Part shown: positions 1-7,620 of the stretch, piece by piece
Numbering within the stretch: position 1 is the first letter of the stretch
Layout: each line of letters opens with the position of its first letter
Source: JAFAXD01 sp963816775
Lineage (GTDB): Bacteria > Pseudomonadota > Alphaproteobacteria > Rhizobiales > Xanthobacteraceae
Assembly: GCA_963816775.1 (NCBI GenBank)
Contig: CAWFLX010000003.1
Coordinates: forward strand, 50,307-114,306
Reading direction: 5' to 3'
DNA length: 64,000 nt
The notes under the pieces: generated by a model
What the model was told of the DNA's origin: nothing
Database searches by the model: none
The model's input: only the letters and a program-made list of their open reading frames with translations
Program-made: the position numbers and the translations under genes

Positions 1-313
1 ACGGGTTGTGCAGCGGCAGCAGGTTGCCGAGCAGCAGGAACTTCAGGTTCTTGGTGCGCTGCGCGCCCGCGGCCGCCATCATGTTGGGCGAGTTCATCAG
101 GCTGTGCGCGGTCGTGTGGTGCTCGTTGAGCCCGACGCCGTCGAACCCGAGCCGGTCCATCTCGGCCCACGCCTCCAGGTGCTCTTCGAACGTGCGCGCG
201 CCTACTTCCGGATCGAAACGGTGGCCGGGCAGCGGGTAGGGCAGGAATTTGTCGGCCTTGGCGTCCTCGAAATGCGCCCCGTACGGAATGAGATCGAACA
301 GAAAAACCTTCAT
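1..313 (-). CDS. LLM-class flavin-dependent oxidoreductase (luciferase-like monooxygenase), N-terminal part
   Basis: Only the first 104 codons are present; the rest lies beyond the left edge. The N terminus MKVFLFDLIPYG is followed by a segment reading HLEAWAEMDRLGFDGVGLNEHH and then NSPNMMAAAGAQRTKNLKF. This is the beta1/alpha1/beta2 start of the bacterial-luciferase fold, where the NEHH stretch is the family's typical flavin-site region. Such enzymes use FMNH2 and O2 to oxidise small organic substrates; the substrate cannot be told from this fragment. The gene is divergent from the hydrolase at 480, with about 165 bp between them that presumably holds both promoters. Confidence 0.8.
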   Translation of the reverse strand, partial: MKVFLFDLIPYGAHFEDAKADKFLPYPLPGHRFDPEVGARTFEEHLEAWAEMDRLGFDGVGLNEHHTTAHSLMNSPNMMAAAGAQRTKNLKFLLLGNLLPLHNP

Positions 314-479
314 CGCGATGGCTGTCCCTCAATGGGTATGATCGAGGCATGTGCCAGCGCAAATCGGGAATTGTCAAACGTGGGCGCGGAAACGCAGGCA
401 TGCGCTTGTGCGCACATCAGATATTCGTGGTTGCGAGTGCTCAACGTGTTACCCTCGGCACTATGCGAAGGAGATGCCG

Positions 480-1424
480 ATGAACGATGTCCGTGTCGAT
501 CAACGCGTGCCGAGCCCGGCCGCCGCGCCCAAGGTGCAGGCGCCGGCGCGCCCCAAAGGCCCGCGCGTGTGGCTCGACATGGATCAGCAGGAACTCGACG
601 ACGCCTACGACCAGCTCAAGTATGCCGCCAATGCCCAGCAGATGGCGGAGCGCCGCGCGGTCGAATCTGCGCAGGTGCGCGCGCGCCTCGGCGAGCCGGA
701 ACGGATCGCCTACGGACCGAGTGCGATCGAGACGATCGACCTCTATCGCGCCGGCCGCGCCGATGCGCCGATCGCGATCCTCATCCATGGCGGCGCCTGG
801 CGTGCGCGCCGGGCGGGCGAATTCTGCACACCCGCGGAATTATTCGTGCGCGCCGGCGTGCACTGCGCCATCCCTGATTTTGCCGGGGTCGATCAACTCG
901 ATGGCGACATCGGCATCGTCGCCGATCAGGTGATCCGCGCCGCCGGCTTCATCTATGACAATGCGGCCCGCTTCGGCGGGAAGGCACAACCGATCTATCT
1001 GTTCGGGCATTCCTCGGGAGGCCATCTCGCGGGCGTGCTCGCTACCATGGATTGGCGCGCCACGGGTCGCCCCGCACGACTGTTCGAGGCCATGCTGCTG
1101 TCGAGCGGCATGTACGATCTCACGCCGGTACGGCTCTCCAAACGCTCGAGCTACGTCAAGTTCACCGATGCCAATGTCGAACGCCTGAGTGCGCAGCGCC
1201 ACATTGAGCTCCTGAACGCTCCGCTGGTGGTCGCCTATGGAACCTACGAGACGCCGGAGTTTCAACGCCAGGGCCGCGAATTTCACGCGGCCGTCGCAGC
1301 CGCCGGCAAGCCGGTCGAGCTGATTGTCGCGCAAGGCTACAATCATTTCGAGATTTTCGAGACGCTCGCCAATCCGTACGGAGTGCTCGGCCGCGCCGCG
1401 CTCAAGCTGATGGGGCGTGGGTAG
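480..1424 (+). CDS. alpha/beta hydrolase (arylformamidase/esterase-like)
   Basis: A 314-residue alpha/beta hydrolase. The oxyanion-hole motif HGGAW lies near residues 103-107, the nucleophile elbow GHSSGG near 176-181 (Ser about 178), and a GYNHFE segment near 286-291 carries the likely catalytic His. The layout resembles the kynurenine formamidase/HSL-type esterase branch, so an ester or amide hydrolase of small substrates is likely; the true substrate is unknown. The ATG at 480 was chosen over the in-frame ATG at 474 because AAGGAG (468-473) then sits at 6 nt spacing. The first 60 residues are Pro/Ala-rich and look like a linker with no predicted function. The TAG stop lies inside the first bases of a palindromic repeat. 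Confidence 0.8.
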   Translation: MNDVRVDQRVPSPAAAPKVQAPARPKGPRVWLDMDQQELDDAYDQLKYAANAQQMAERRAVESAQVRARLGEPERIAYGPSAIETIDLYRAGRADAPIAILIHGGAWRARRAGEFCTPAELFVRAGVHCAIPDFAGVDQLDGDIGIVADQVIRAAGFIYDNAARFGGKAQPIYLFGHSSGGHLAGVLATMDWRATGRPARLFEAMLLSSGMYDLTPVRLSKRSSYVKFTDANVERLSAQRHIELLNAPLVVAYGTYETPEFQRQGREFHAAVAAAGKPVELIVAQGYNHFEIFETLANPYGVLGRAALKLMGRG

Positions 1425-1507
1425 GATGGGTTGAGCTCTTGCGAAACCCATCATTTCGGCCAGAGACAATGATGCTGATGGGTTTCGCTCCGCTCAACCC
1501 ATCCTAC
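1421..1507. repeat. GTAGGATGGGTT palindromic repeat, copy 1
   Basis: An 87-bp imperfect palindrome: GTAGGATGGGTTGAGC at the left end and GCTCAACCCATCCTAC at the right, with a second inner pair (GCGAAACCCATCA / TGATGGGTTTCGC). It lies between two convergent genes, the hydrolase and the Bug protein. Its second to fourth bases are the TAG stop of the hydrolase. Copies 2 and 3 are at 17935 and 30389. It may act as a bidirectional terminator or be a REP-like element. Confidence 0.85.
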
Positions 1508-1528
1508 GAAGACCGGTTTCGAGCGCTT

Positions 1529-2494
1529 TCACTCCGCCTTGATGTTGAGCGCGCGCACGATTTTGCCCCAGCGCGCGGCTTCGCTGGTCCATAGTTCTCC
1601 AAATGCCTGCGGTGACTTGCTGGTGGCGATCGTGACGCCGTCGTCGCTCGCACGCTTGACCAGCGCCGGATCGGTCGACGCCTTGACGAACAGATCAAAC
1701 AATTTAGTGACGACGGCCTTCGGGGTCCCGGCCGGTGCCGCTACGCCGAACCAGGTATCCTGGTCGACCCCTGGATAACCGGCCTCGGCCATGGTGGGAA
1801 CATCCGGCAGTCCGCTCCAGCGTGTGGGTGAGGCAACGGCGAGAATGCGCAACTTGCCGTCCTTAACCAGTTCGCGGATCGTGAGATAGCTGATGAAGCT
1901 CATGTCGACGCGTCCCGCCAGCAGATCGGGAAGGATCTGCCCGCTGCCGCGATAGGGCACGTGCTCGATTGGCGCTTTGGCCAGGTCCTGCCAGATCGCA
2001 CCGAGGATATGCGTGCCGGAGCCGACACCTTGCGAGGCGAGGCGCACGCCGCCCGGCTTGGTTTTGGCCAGCGCGATCAGGTCGGCGGCGGTCTTGGCCG
2101 GGCTCGCGGCCGGGACCACCAGATAGGTGGGAAAATAGAACAGCTCGGTGATCGGCTCGAAGTCTTTGAGTGCGTCGAACGGCAACGTCTGCATCGCGGG
2201 CAGGGTCGACTGCGTGCCGACATGGGCGACCAACAACGTGTAGCCGTCAGGCCGCGCATCCTTGACGGCGAGCGCGGCCGCGATGCCGCCGCTGCCGGTC
2301 TTGTTCTCGACGAGGATACGCTGGCCGGTGTCGCGGGCAACCGCATCGGCATAAAGGCGCGTCATGACGTCGACACCGGTCCCGGCCGTGAGCGGATTGA
2401 CGATCGTGATCGGCTTGGTCGGGAAGTCCTGCGCGTGCGCAAACGTGCCGAGCGTACTGAGGGCCAACACGAGCGATTGCACCAGGATCCGCAT
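1529..2494 (-). CDS. Bug-family (TctC-like) periplasmic solute-binding protein
   Basis: A 321-residue tripartite-tricarboxylate-transporter substrate-binding protein. A Sec signal peptide (MRILVQSLVLALSTLGTFAHA) precedes the mature start QDFPTKPITIVNPLTAGTG, the usual beta strand and Gly-rich loop of the Bug fold. NKTGSGG, HVPYRGSGQ and a PDVPTMAEAGYPG-type segment are family hallmarks. Bug proteins bind carboxylates or related small molecules in the periplasm. No TctA/TctB membrane genes are nearby, which is usual for the many orphan Bug genes of proteobacteria. It is convergent with the hydrolase and divergent from the glutamate-synthase-like gene; the roughly 300 bp between those two shows no other gene. 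Confidence 0.9.
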   Translation of the reverse strand: MRILVQSLVLALSTLGTFAHAQDFPTKPITIVNPLTAGTGVDVMTRLYADAVARDTGQRILVENKTGSGGIAAALAVKDARPDGYTLLVAHVGTQSTLPAMQTLPFDALKDFEPITELFYFPTYLVVPAASPAKTAADLIALAKTKPGGVRLASQGVGSGTHILGAIWQDLAKAPIEHVPYRGSGQILPDLLAGRVDMSFISYLTIRELVKDGKLRILAVASPTRWSGLPDVPTMAEAGYPGVDQDTWFGVAAPAGTPKAVVTKLFDLFVKASTDPALVKRASDDGVTIATSKSPQAFGELWTSEAARWGKIVRALNIKAE

Positions 2495-2765
2495 GTTGCC
2501 TCCCGCTGGTCCGCCGCTTCGGGGTCGCAGCCACTGTCAATCTCGCCGTACAACAGACGGCCCGCGCGCGGAAGGGCGACGAAGTCGCATCGGGCGTTGT
2601 CCGCGCTGGTGCGCTGTCACACAACCTCAACGTAAGCCGTTGATAAAGGCCCATGGCAAGCTGGACGGCTCCCGCGTTATGCTGACGCTGGACACGCCGT
2701 CGGAGGGCGAACTGGCCGCCTGGGACCGCGCTTGAAGCGAGCTCTTCAGTCGAGAGCCGGGAACC

Positions 2766-4424
2766 ATGGCGCCGATCGACGCGCTGCCGGGGAGGAAACC
2801 ATGCGTTATTCCGCCATCGTGGCGACCGCTGTCGGTGCAGTTGTATTCGCCCTGGCCTACCTGTTTGTTCCAAATCCACGGCTTCCGCGAGATGTTTCTG
2901 ACGGTCTCGCTGCTCTGCATCGCGCTCACCGCCGTTGGCGCGTGGGACATGATTCAGCCCAATCACAGCCTCAAGCGCAACTATCCGATCCTCGCCAACA
3001 TCCGTTTCTTTCTCGAGAAGATCCGCCCGGAGATCCGCCAGTATTTTCTCGAGAGCGAGACCGACGGCACGCCGTTCAACCGTGCCAAACGCTCGGTCGC
3101 CTATCAGCGCGCCAAGGGTCAGCTCGACAAGCGCCCGTTTGGAACCCAGCAGGACATCTACGCCAGCAATTACGAGTGGATCAATCATTCGATCGCACCG
3201 CGTCCGCCGGAAGGCCATAACTATCGCGTGGTCGTCGGCGGGCCCGACTGCAAGCAGCCTTATTCGCACTCGCTCCTCAACATCTCGGCGATGAGCTTCG
3301 GGGCACTGAGCGCCAACGCGATCCGTGCGCTCAACAAGGGGGCGAAGCTCGGCGGCTTCGCGCACGATACCGGCGAAGGTGGCTTCAGCAAATATCACCG
3401 CGAGTTCGGTGGCGACATCGTCTGGGAGCTCGGCAGCGGCTACTTCGGGTGCCGCAACGAGGACGGCTCGTTCAGCCCCGAGCGCTTCGAGGCGGCTGCG
3501 CGCGATCCGCAGATCAAGATGATCGAGATCAAGCTTTCGCAGGGCGCCAAGCCCGGCCATGGCGGCGTGCTTCCCGCCCCCAAGGTATCGCGCGAAATCG
3601 CGACGGCCCGCGGCGTGCCGATGGGGGTCGATTGCGTATCGCCAGCGCGTCACCCAGCGTTCGCGACGCCGGTGGAGCTGGTGCACTTCATCGCGCGACT
3701 GCGCGAGTTGGCCGCGGGCAAGCCGGTCGGTTTCAAGCTCTGCATCGGACATCCTTGGGAGTTCATGGCGATCTGCAAAGCCATGTTGGAAACCGGGATT
3801 CGCGCGGATTTCATCGTGATCGACGGCAAGGAGGGCGGCACCGGCGCGTCGCCGCTGGAGTTCGCCGATCACATCGGAACACCGATGCGCGAAGGCCTGA
3901 TTTTTGCCCACAACACGCTCACCGGCGCCGGGCTGCGCGACACCGTGCGGCTCGGTGCGAGCGGACGCATCATCACCGGCTTCGACTTGGCGCGCGTGCT
4001 CGCACTGGGGGCCGATTGGTGCAACATCGCGCGCGGCTTCATGTTCGCGCTCGGTTGCGTACAAGCCCAGACCTGCCACACCGACCGGTGCCCGAGCGGC
4101 GTGGCGACCCAGAATCAGCTCCGCCAACGCGCGATCGTGGTGGAAACCAAGGCGGAGCGGGTCGCCAGGTTCCACCACAACACGCTCGCCGCACTCGGAG
4201 AACTGGTCGGCGCCGCCGGTCTCGCCCATCCCAATGAGCTGCGTCCGCAGCACATTCTCAAGCGCATGTCAGCGAGCGAGGTGAAGAGCTTCGCCGAGGT
4301 TTACAAATTCCTCGCTCCGCGCGAACTCATCGCCGGCACACACGACCCCCACTACGCGCAGCACTGGGCCATGGCCGATCATCGGCACTTTGCGCCCAAG
4401 CCGGAGATGCGCACGGCGGCGTGA
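2766..4424 (+). CDS. FMN-binding glutamate synthase family protein, N terminus apparently frameshifted
   Basis: The body matches the stand-alone glutamate-synthase central/FMN-domain family (about 530 residues, membrane-anchored). It has GGPDCKQPYSHSLLNISAMSFG near the domain start, EIKLSQGAKPGHGG, DGKEGGTGASP as the phosphate-binding loop, and CHTDRCPSGVATQ. The family usually begins with a short MRY-type start and two TM helices. Such a start exists here at 2801 (MRYSAIVATAVGAVVFALAY, with GGAGGAAA just upstream) but in the +1 frame. The reading frame carrying the FMN domain is open back to 2766 yet has no good ribosome site and reads as low-quality protein until about 2870, where FREMFLTVSLLCIAL begins TM2. 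I infer a 1-nt indel near 2865-2885, either a real lesion or a sequencing error. The reaction of this subfamily is not established. Confidence 0.8.
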   Translation: MAPIDALPGRKPCVIPPSWRPLSVQLYSPWPTCLFQIHGFREMFLTVSLLCIALTAVGAWDMIQPNHSLKRNYPILANIRFFLEKIRPEIRQYFLESETDGTPFNRAKRSVAYQRAKGQLDKRPFGTQQDIYASNYEWINHSIAPRPPEGHNYRVVVGGPDCKQPYSHSLLNISAMSFGALSANAIRALNKGAKLGGFAHDTGEGGFSKYHREFGGDIVWELGSGYFGCRNEDGSFSPERFEAAARDPQIKMIEIKLSQGAKPGHGGVLPAPKVSREIATARGVPMGVDCVSPARHPAFATPVELVHFIARLRELAAGKPVGFKLCIGHPWEFMAICKAMLETGIRADFIVIDGKEGGTGASPLEFADHIGTPMREGLIFAHNTLTGAGLRDTVRLGASGRIITGFDLARVLALGADWCNIARGFMFALGCVQAQTCHTDRCPSGVATQNQLRQRAIVVETKAERVARFHHNTLAALGELVGAAGLAHPNELRPQHILKRMSASEVKSFAEVYKFLAPRELIAGTHDPHYAQHWAMADHRHFAPKPEMRTAA

Positions 4425-4426
4425 TA

Positions 4427-4750
4427 CTACTTGCCCGCCTGAATCTGCGCCGCCGCCTTCGCCAGCAACTCATTCATAAGCTGTCGAATCTCGGCGTCGG
4501 ACGCCGCCACGCCCTTGGCATCAAAATCTTTACGCAGCTTGCCGAACACGCCCTCGCTTCCGGGGTGTTCAAAGTCCGCCGCGACGACATCCTTGGCGTA
4601 GGCCTCGGCCGCCGCGCCCGTAAGCCCGAGTTTTTCTGCCGCCCACAGGCCGATGAGCTTGTTGCGCCTCGCGGTTGCTTTGAACCGCAGCTCCTCGTCG
4701 TGCGCAAACTTCTGCTCGAAACCTTCTTCGCGCTTGTCGAATGTGGTCAT
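4427..4750 (-). CDS. DUF1476 protein, ATP synthase zeta-type inhibitor subunit
   Basis: A 107-residue, mostly helical, charged protein starting MTTFDKREEGFEQKFAHDEE, the signature start of the alphaproteobacterial DUF1476 family. Its Paracoccus member is the zeta subunit that blocks ATP hydrolysis by F1. Central segment RRNKLIGLWAAEKLGL and tail EIRQLMNELLAKAAA fit the family along its length. The gene is not near atp genes here; adjacency to purC is common in Rhizobiales. Its ATG is 17 nt from a twin-hairpin element at 4768. The AGGAG at 4764-4768 (read on the minus strand) overlaps the element edge and is somewhat far from the start. Confidence 0.9.
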   Translation of the reverse strand: MTTFDKREEGFEQKFAHDEELRFKATARRNKLIGLWAAEKLGLTGAAAEAYAKDVVAADFEHPGSEGVFGKLRKDFDAKGVAASDAEIRQLMNELLAKAAAQIQAGK

Positions 4751-4767
4751 CGGTGTTCCGCTGCTCC

Positions 4768-4931
4768 TAGTGTCCTGGTTCCGACGTTCGTATCCCTTTG
4801 CCGCACGCGATTGTACGAACGTCGGAACCAAGGGACACTAGCCACCATATGATGCCAGTGTGGCTTTGGATTTGACGTTCCTATGAAAGACGCGTCGTAA
4901 GGCTGATAGGAACGTCAAATCCGCCACACTG
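4768..4931 (-). repeat. twin-hairpin element, copy 1
   Basis: Two consecutive hairpins upstream of the DUF1476 gene. Hairpin A is 4768-4840: TAGTGTCC, then an inner stem GGTTCCGACGTTCGTA pairing with TACGAACGTCGGAACC, then AGGGACACTA. Hairpin B is 4856-4931: CAGTGTGG, TTT bulge, GGATTTGACGTTCCTA pairing with TAGGAACGTCAAATCC, then CCACACTG. The linker contains ATATGATG. Both hairpins have an 8-bp outer stem, a 2-3 nt one-sided bulge and a 16-17 bp inner stem. On the gene strand the order is B, linker, A, start codon. Confidence 0.9.
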
Positions 4932-5225
4932 GAGACGGCTGCGACGTCGCGGCCAGCCATCATACATGAATCGGCGCCTTGCATATCGAGTGCGACCGGT
5001 CAAGGCAACGCCCGGAATCCGTTAACAACGCCATTGCGGCAATGGATCGCGAGGTCTATGTCAATTGTGCTTCGCACCCAGTTCGGTTACGTTTCGGTGT
5101 GGAGGGGCGGGCCGCCCGCAAGCGCACTGCGTTCACGTCGATGACGCCCCGCTACCGCCGCCGCGGACTTGAGCCAAAGGAGTCACGGCATCCCGATGGA
5201 TTTTCTGAAATCACGGTACACCCCG
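4932..5225. other. purC upstream region, no further gene seen
   Basis: About 290 bp between the twin-hairpin element and purC. No convincing coding frame. An AAAGGAG at 5177-5183 could serve an in-frame ATG at 5196. The purC promoter is expected here but I could not pin down -35/-10 boxes. Confidence 0.4.
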
Positions 5226-5993
5226 ATGAGCCGCCGCCGCCGCATTTACGAGGGCAAGGCCAAAGTTCTTTATGAAGGACCCGAGCCCGGAACCTTGATC
5301 CAGCACTTTAAAGATGATGCCACCGCATTCAATGCCAAGAAGCATCAGGTGATTGAGGGGAAAGGCGTCCTCAACAATCGGATCTCGGAGTATGTGTTCC
5401 AGCACCTCAACGACATCGGCGTGCCGACGCATTTCATTCGCCGGCTCAACATGCGCGAGCAGCTGATCCGCGAGGTGGAGATCATTCCGCTCGAGATCGT
5501 GTGCCGCAATGTCGCCGCCGGCTCGCTCAGTCAGCGCCTCGGCATCGAGGAAGGCACCCAGCTGCCGCGCTCGATCATCGAATTTTATTACAAGAACGAC
5601 GCGCTCGGCGATCCGATGGTGTCGGAGGAGCACATCACGGCGTTCGGCTGGGCCAACCCGCAGGAGATCGACGACATCATGGCGCTCGCCATCCGGGTCA
5701 ACGACTTCCTGTCGGGCCTGTTCCTCGGCGTCGGCATTCGCCTCGTCGATTTCAAAATGGAATGCGGGCGGTTGTGGGAAAACGATCTGATGCGGATCGT
5801 CGTCGCCGACGAGATCTCGCCCAACTCGTGCCGGCTGTGGGACATCAAGTCGAACGAGAAGCTCGACAAGGATCGCTTCCGCCGTGACCTCGGCGGCCTC
5901 GTCGAAGCCTACACCGAAGTCGCCAAGCGTCTTGGCATCATGGGCGAGGGCGAACGGCCGCAGGGGCTCGGACCGGTGCTGGTGAAGAGCTGA
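5226..5993 (+). CDS. purC: phosphoribosylaminoimidazole-succinocarboxamide synthase
   Basis: SAICAR synthase, which joins CAIR and aspartate with ATP in purine synthesis. Recognised by MSRRRRIYEGKAKVLYEGPE, the ATP-grasp-like FNAKKHQVIEGKG segment, RNVAAGSLSQRLGIEEG, GIRLVDFKMECGR and ISPNSCRLWDIKS; 255 residues, normal for the family. I placed the start at ATG 5226 because homologues begin at MSRRRRIYEGK. An in-frame ATG at 5196 (10 codons upstream) lies nearer the AAAGGAG at 5177-5183 and remains possible. First gene of the pur operon; the next gene starts 26 nt downstream. Confidence 0.95.
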   Translation: MSRRRRIYEGKAKVLYEGPEPGTLIQHFKDDATAFNAKKHQVIEGKGVLNNRISEYVFQHLNDIGVPTHFIRRLNMREQLIREVEIIPLEIVCRNVAAGSLSQRLGIEEGTQLPRSIIEFYYKNDALGDPMVSEEHITAFGWANPQEIDDIMALAIRVNDFLSGLFLGVGIRLVDFKMECGRLWENDLMRIVVADEISPNSCRLWDIKSNEKLDKDRFRRDLGGLVEAYTEVAKRLGIMGEGERPQGLGPVLVKS

Positions 5994-6019
5994 CCGATCG
6001 CGCACTCTAGTGTGGTGCC

Positions 6020-6760
6020 ATGATGAACCGGAGCATCAGAATAGGATTGGTGGTTCCCTTCGCCGAGGATCGGGTTCCGAACGAAGGCCCGATCATGTAT
6101 CCGCACGTGACCTTTATTCCGCACGGCACCGGCGTCGGCTCGCTCACGCCGGAAGGATACGATCAGGCGTTCTACAAGATCGTGCCGGCGGCCGATAATC
6201 TCGCCAAACGTGGCGTTGACGCCATCATGGTGATCGGCACGTCGTTGACCTTCTACCGCGGCCCCGAGTTCAACGAGTATCTGATCCGGGAAATCCACAA
6301 GCGCACCGCGCTGCCGGTGAGCACCATGTCGACCGCGATCGTCGACGGGCTGCGCGAGGTCGACGCCGAACGGGTGGCGGTCGCTACCGCCTACACCAAG
6401 GTCGTCAACGACAAGCTCAAAGACCTGCTGACGTATCACGGTTTTGACGTGCGCTCGCTCGAGAGCTTCGGCATTACCGAGTTCGGCGGAGGCGCGGTCC
6501 GCAAGACCGAGGACGAGATCATCGAGCTCGCCATTAAAGCTCGTGACGAAGCGCCTGATGCCGAGGCGATCCTGATCTCGTGCGGGGGATTGCGCACCCT
6601 CAACGTCGCCAAGCCACTCGAGGAGCGTTGCGGCCTGCCGGTGGTGTCGAGCACGCCGGCCGCATTCTGGGCCGCCATGCGGCTCGTGGGCGAGAGCGGG
6701 CGGCTTTCGGGTTACGGCCGTCTGCTGGAGCAGGCCGGGGCTCCGGAAACAGTGCATTAG
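6020..6760 (+). CDS. arylmalonate decarboxylase-like protein (Asp/Glu racemase superfamily)
   Basis: A 246-residue protein that reads like bacterial arylmalonate decarboxylase (AMDase) along its whole length. IGTSLTFYRG at residues 72-81 corresponds to the GTSLSFYRG loop of Bordetella AMDase. TMSTAIVDGLR and VATAYTKVVN follow, and ISCGGLRTL places the single catalytic Cys at 188. Racemases of this fold have a second Cys where this protein has Gly73; AMDase also has Gly there. The dioxyanion-hole residues Thr, Ser, Tyr, Cys and Gly are all present. So a cofactor-free decarboxylase or related C-C/C-H bond enzyme is likelier than a racemase; the natural substrate is unknown. It lies between purC and purS, which has no obvious metabolic reason. 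Confidence 0.75.
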   Translation: MMNRSIRIGLVVPFAEDRVPNEGPIMYPHVTFIPHGTGVGSLTPEGYDQAFYKIVPAADNLAKRGVDAIMVIGTSLTFYRGPEFNEYLIREIHKRTALPVSTMSTAIVDGLREVDAERVAVATAYTKVVNDKLKDLLTYHGFDVRSLESFGITEFGGGAVRKTEDEIIELAIKARDEAPDAEAILISCGGLRTLNVAKPLEERCGLPVVSSTPAAFWAAMRLVGESGRLSGYGRLLEQAGAPETVH

Positions 6761-6802
6761 GTCGGCTCCAGTTTTGGCGGACCGCAACGGCGGCGATAGT
6801 TC

Positions 6803-7045
6803 ATGAAAGCCCGTGTCACCGTCACGCTGAAATCCGGCATTCTCGATCCGCAGGGCAAAGCGATCGAAGGTGCGCTCAAATCGCTCGGCATTGCCGGCGT
6901 CGGCAGCGTGCGTCAGGGCAAGATATTCGACATCGAGATCAATGACGGCGACCGGGCCGGTGCCGAAGCCGCACTCAAACAGGCGGCTGAAAAGCTCCTC
7001 GCCAACACGGTCATTGAAAACTACCGGGTCGAGGTACTGCCGTGA
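6803..7045 (+). CDS. purS: phosphoribosylformylglycinamidine synthase subunit PurS
   Basis: 80 residues, MKARVTVTLKSGILDPQGKA to YRVEVLP, the compact PurS fold. PurS, PurQ and small PurL together form FGAM synthase, where PurS helps channel ammonia from PurQ to PurL. IEGALKSLGIAGVGSVRQGK and FDIEIND are family-typical. Its TGA overlaps the ATG of the next gene (TGATG), suggesting translational coupling to an unknown exported protein rather than directly to purQ. Confidence 0.95.
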   Translation: MKARVTVTLKSGILDPQGKAIEGALKSLGIAGVGSVRQGKIFDIEINDGDRAGAEAALKQAAEKLLANTVIENYRVEVLP

Positions 7046-7596
7046 TGGCACAGCGCCTCGCGGAGACGGCGCTGGCGGCGGGCGTGGCGCTCGTCGTGCT
7101 GACGGCGGAGCCCGTTGATGCCGGCGGTCTTCAAGTATCAGGCACACCCCCGTTCAGTGAAACGGCGTGGCCTTTTCTGATCGATCAGTGGGGCGGAGGC
7201 CGCGCATTCCGCTGCGATCCCTGCGGAGCCCAGCTCGCCCTCTATGTGCGGACCAAAGTCGGCTTCTGCAATTGCACGACCGGCGTTTCCGACGACATCG
7301 AGATCGATCGCGTCGCGGATTTCGATTTATTTCCGGGACGCGTCACGCCGCTGGCGCCCGGCGAGCCGGTGAAAGTTGCCTGGATGAACGGACGTGCGCG
7401 CGCGTTCTCGGTCGATCCGCCGCTGGCGGCTCGGCGCTACCTGCTCACGATTGCGCTCGCCAACAAGTGCGACGGCGTCATTGCTACGCTGGCGTCGGCG
7501 CAGCCGATCTCGTCTGACGCCGCGCAAGTCGCCTTGGAGCAGCTCGCAAGCCCGACGGTGCTGAGTTGGGTCGAAGCCTCGACGGGGCTGCAATGA
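7045..7596 (+). CDS. hypothetical exported protein, unknown function
   Basis: 183 residues. The N terminus (MAQRLAETALAAGVALVVLTAEPVDA) looks like a Sec signal peptide. The mature part has a CDPC motif followed by a CNC pair within about 35 residues, which could form disulphides or bind metal, then a beta-rich stretch (DFDLFPGRVTPLAPGEPVKVAWMNG) and a helical C terminus. No family recognised. It overlaps purS upstream; its own TGA overlaps the ATG at 7593 of the following reading frame. Sandwiched between purS and purQ and probably co-transcribed. A GTG at 7042 is an alternative start. Confidence 0.6.
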   Translation: MAQRLAETALAAGVALVVLTAEPVDAGGLQVSGTPPFSETAWPFLIDQWGGGRAFRCDPCGAQLALYVRTKVGFCNCTTGVSDDIEIDRVADFDLFPGRVTPLAPGEPVKVAWMNGRARAFSVDPPLAARRYLLTIALANKCDGVIATLASAQPISSDAAQVALEQLASPTVLSWVEASTGLQ

Positions 7597-7620
7597 AGAT
7601 CGCAATGTCATTCGGCGCTG

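Noticed and set aside
8..877. Plus-strand frame across the monooxygenase/hydrolase gap
   Set aside because: Shadow of the hydrolase in another frame; Arg-rich and without similarity.
2247..4253. Long minus-strand frame opposite the glutamate-synthase-like gene
   Set aside because: Antisense shadow crossing two real genes of different strands.
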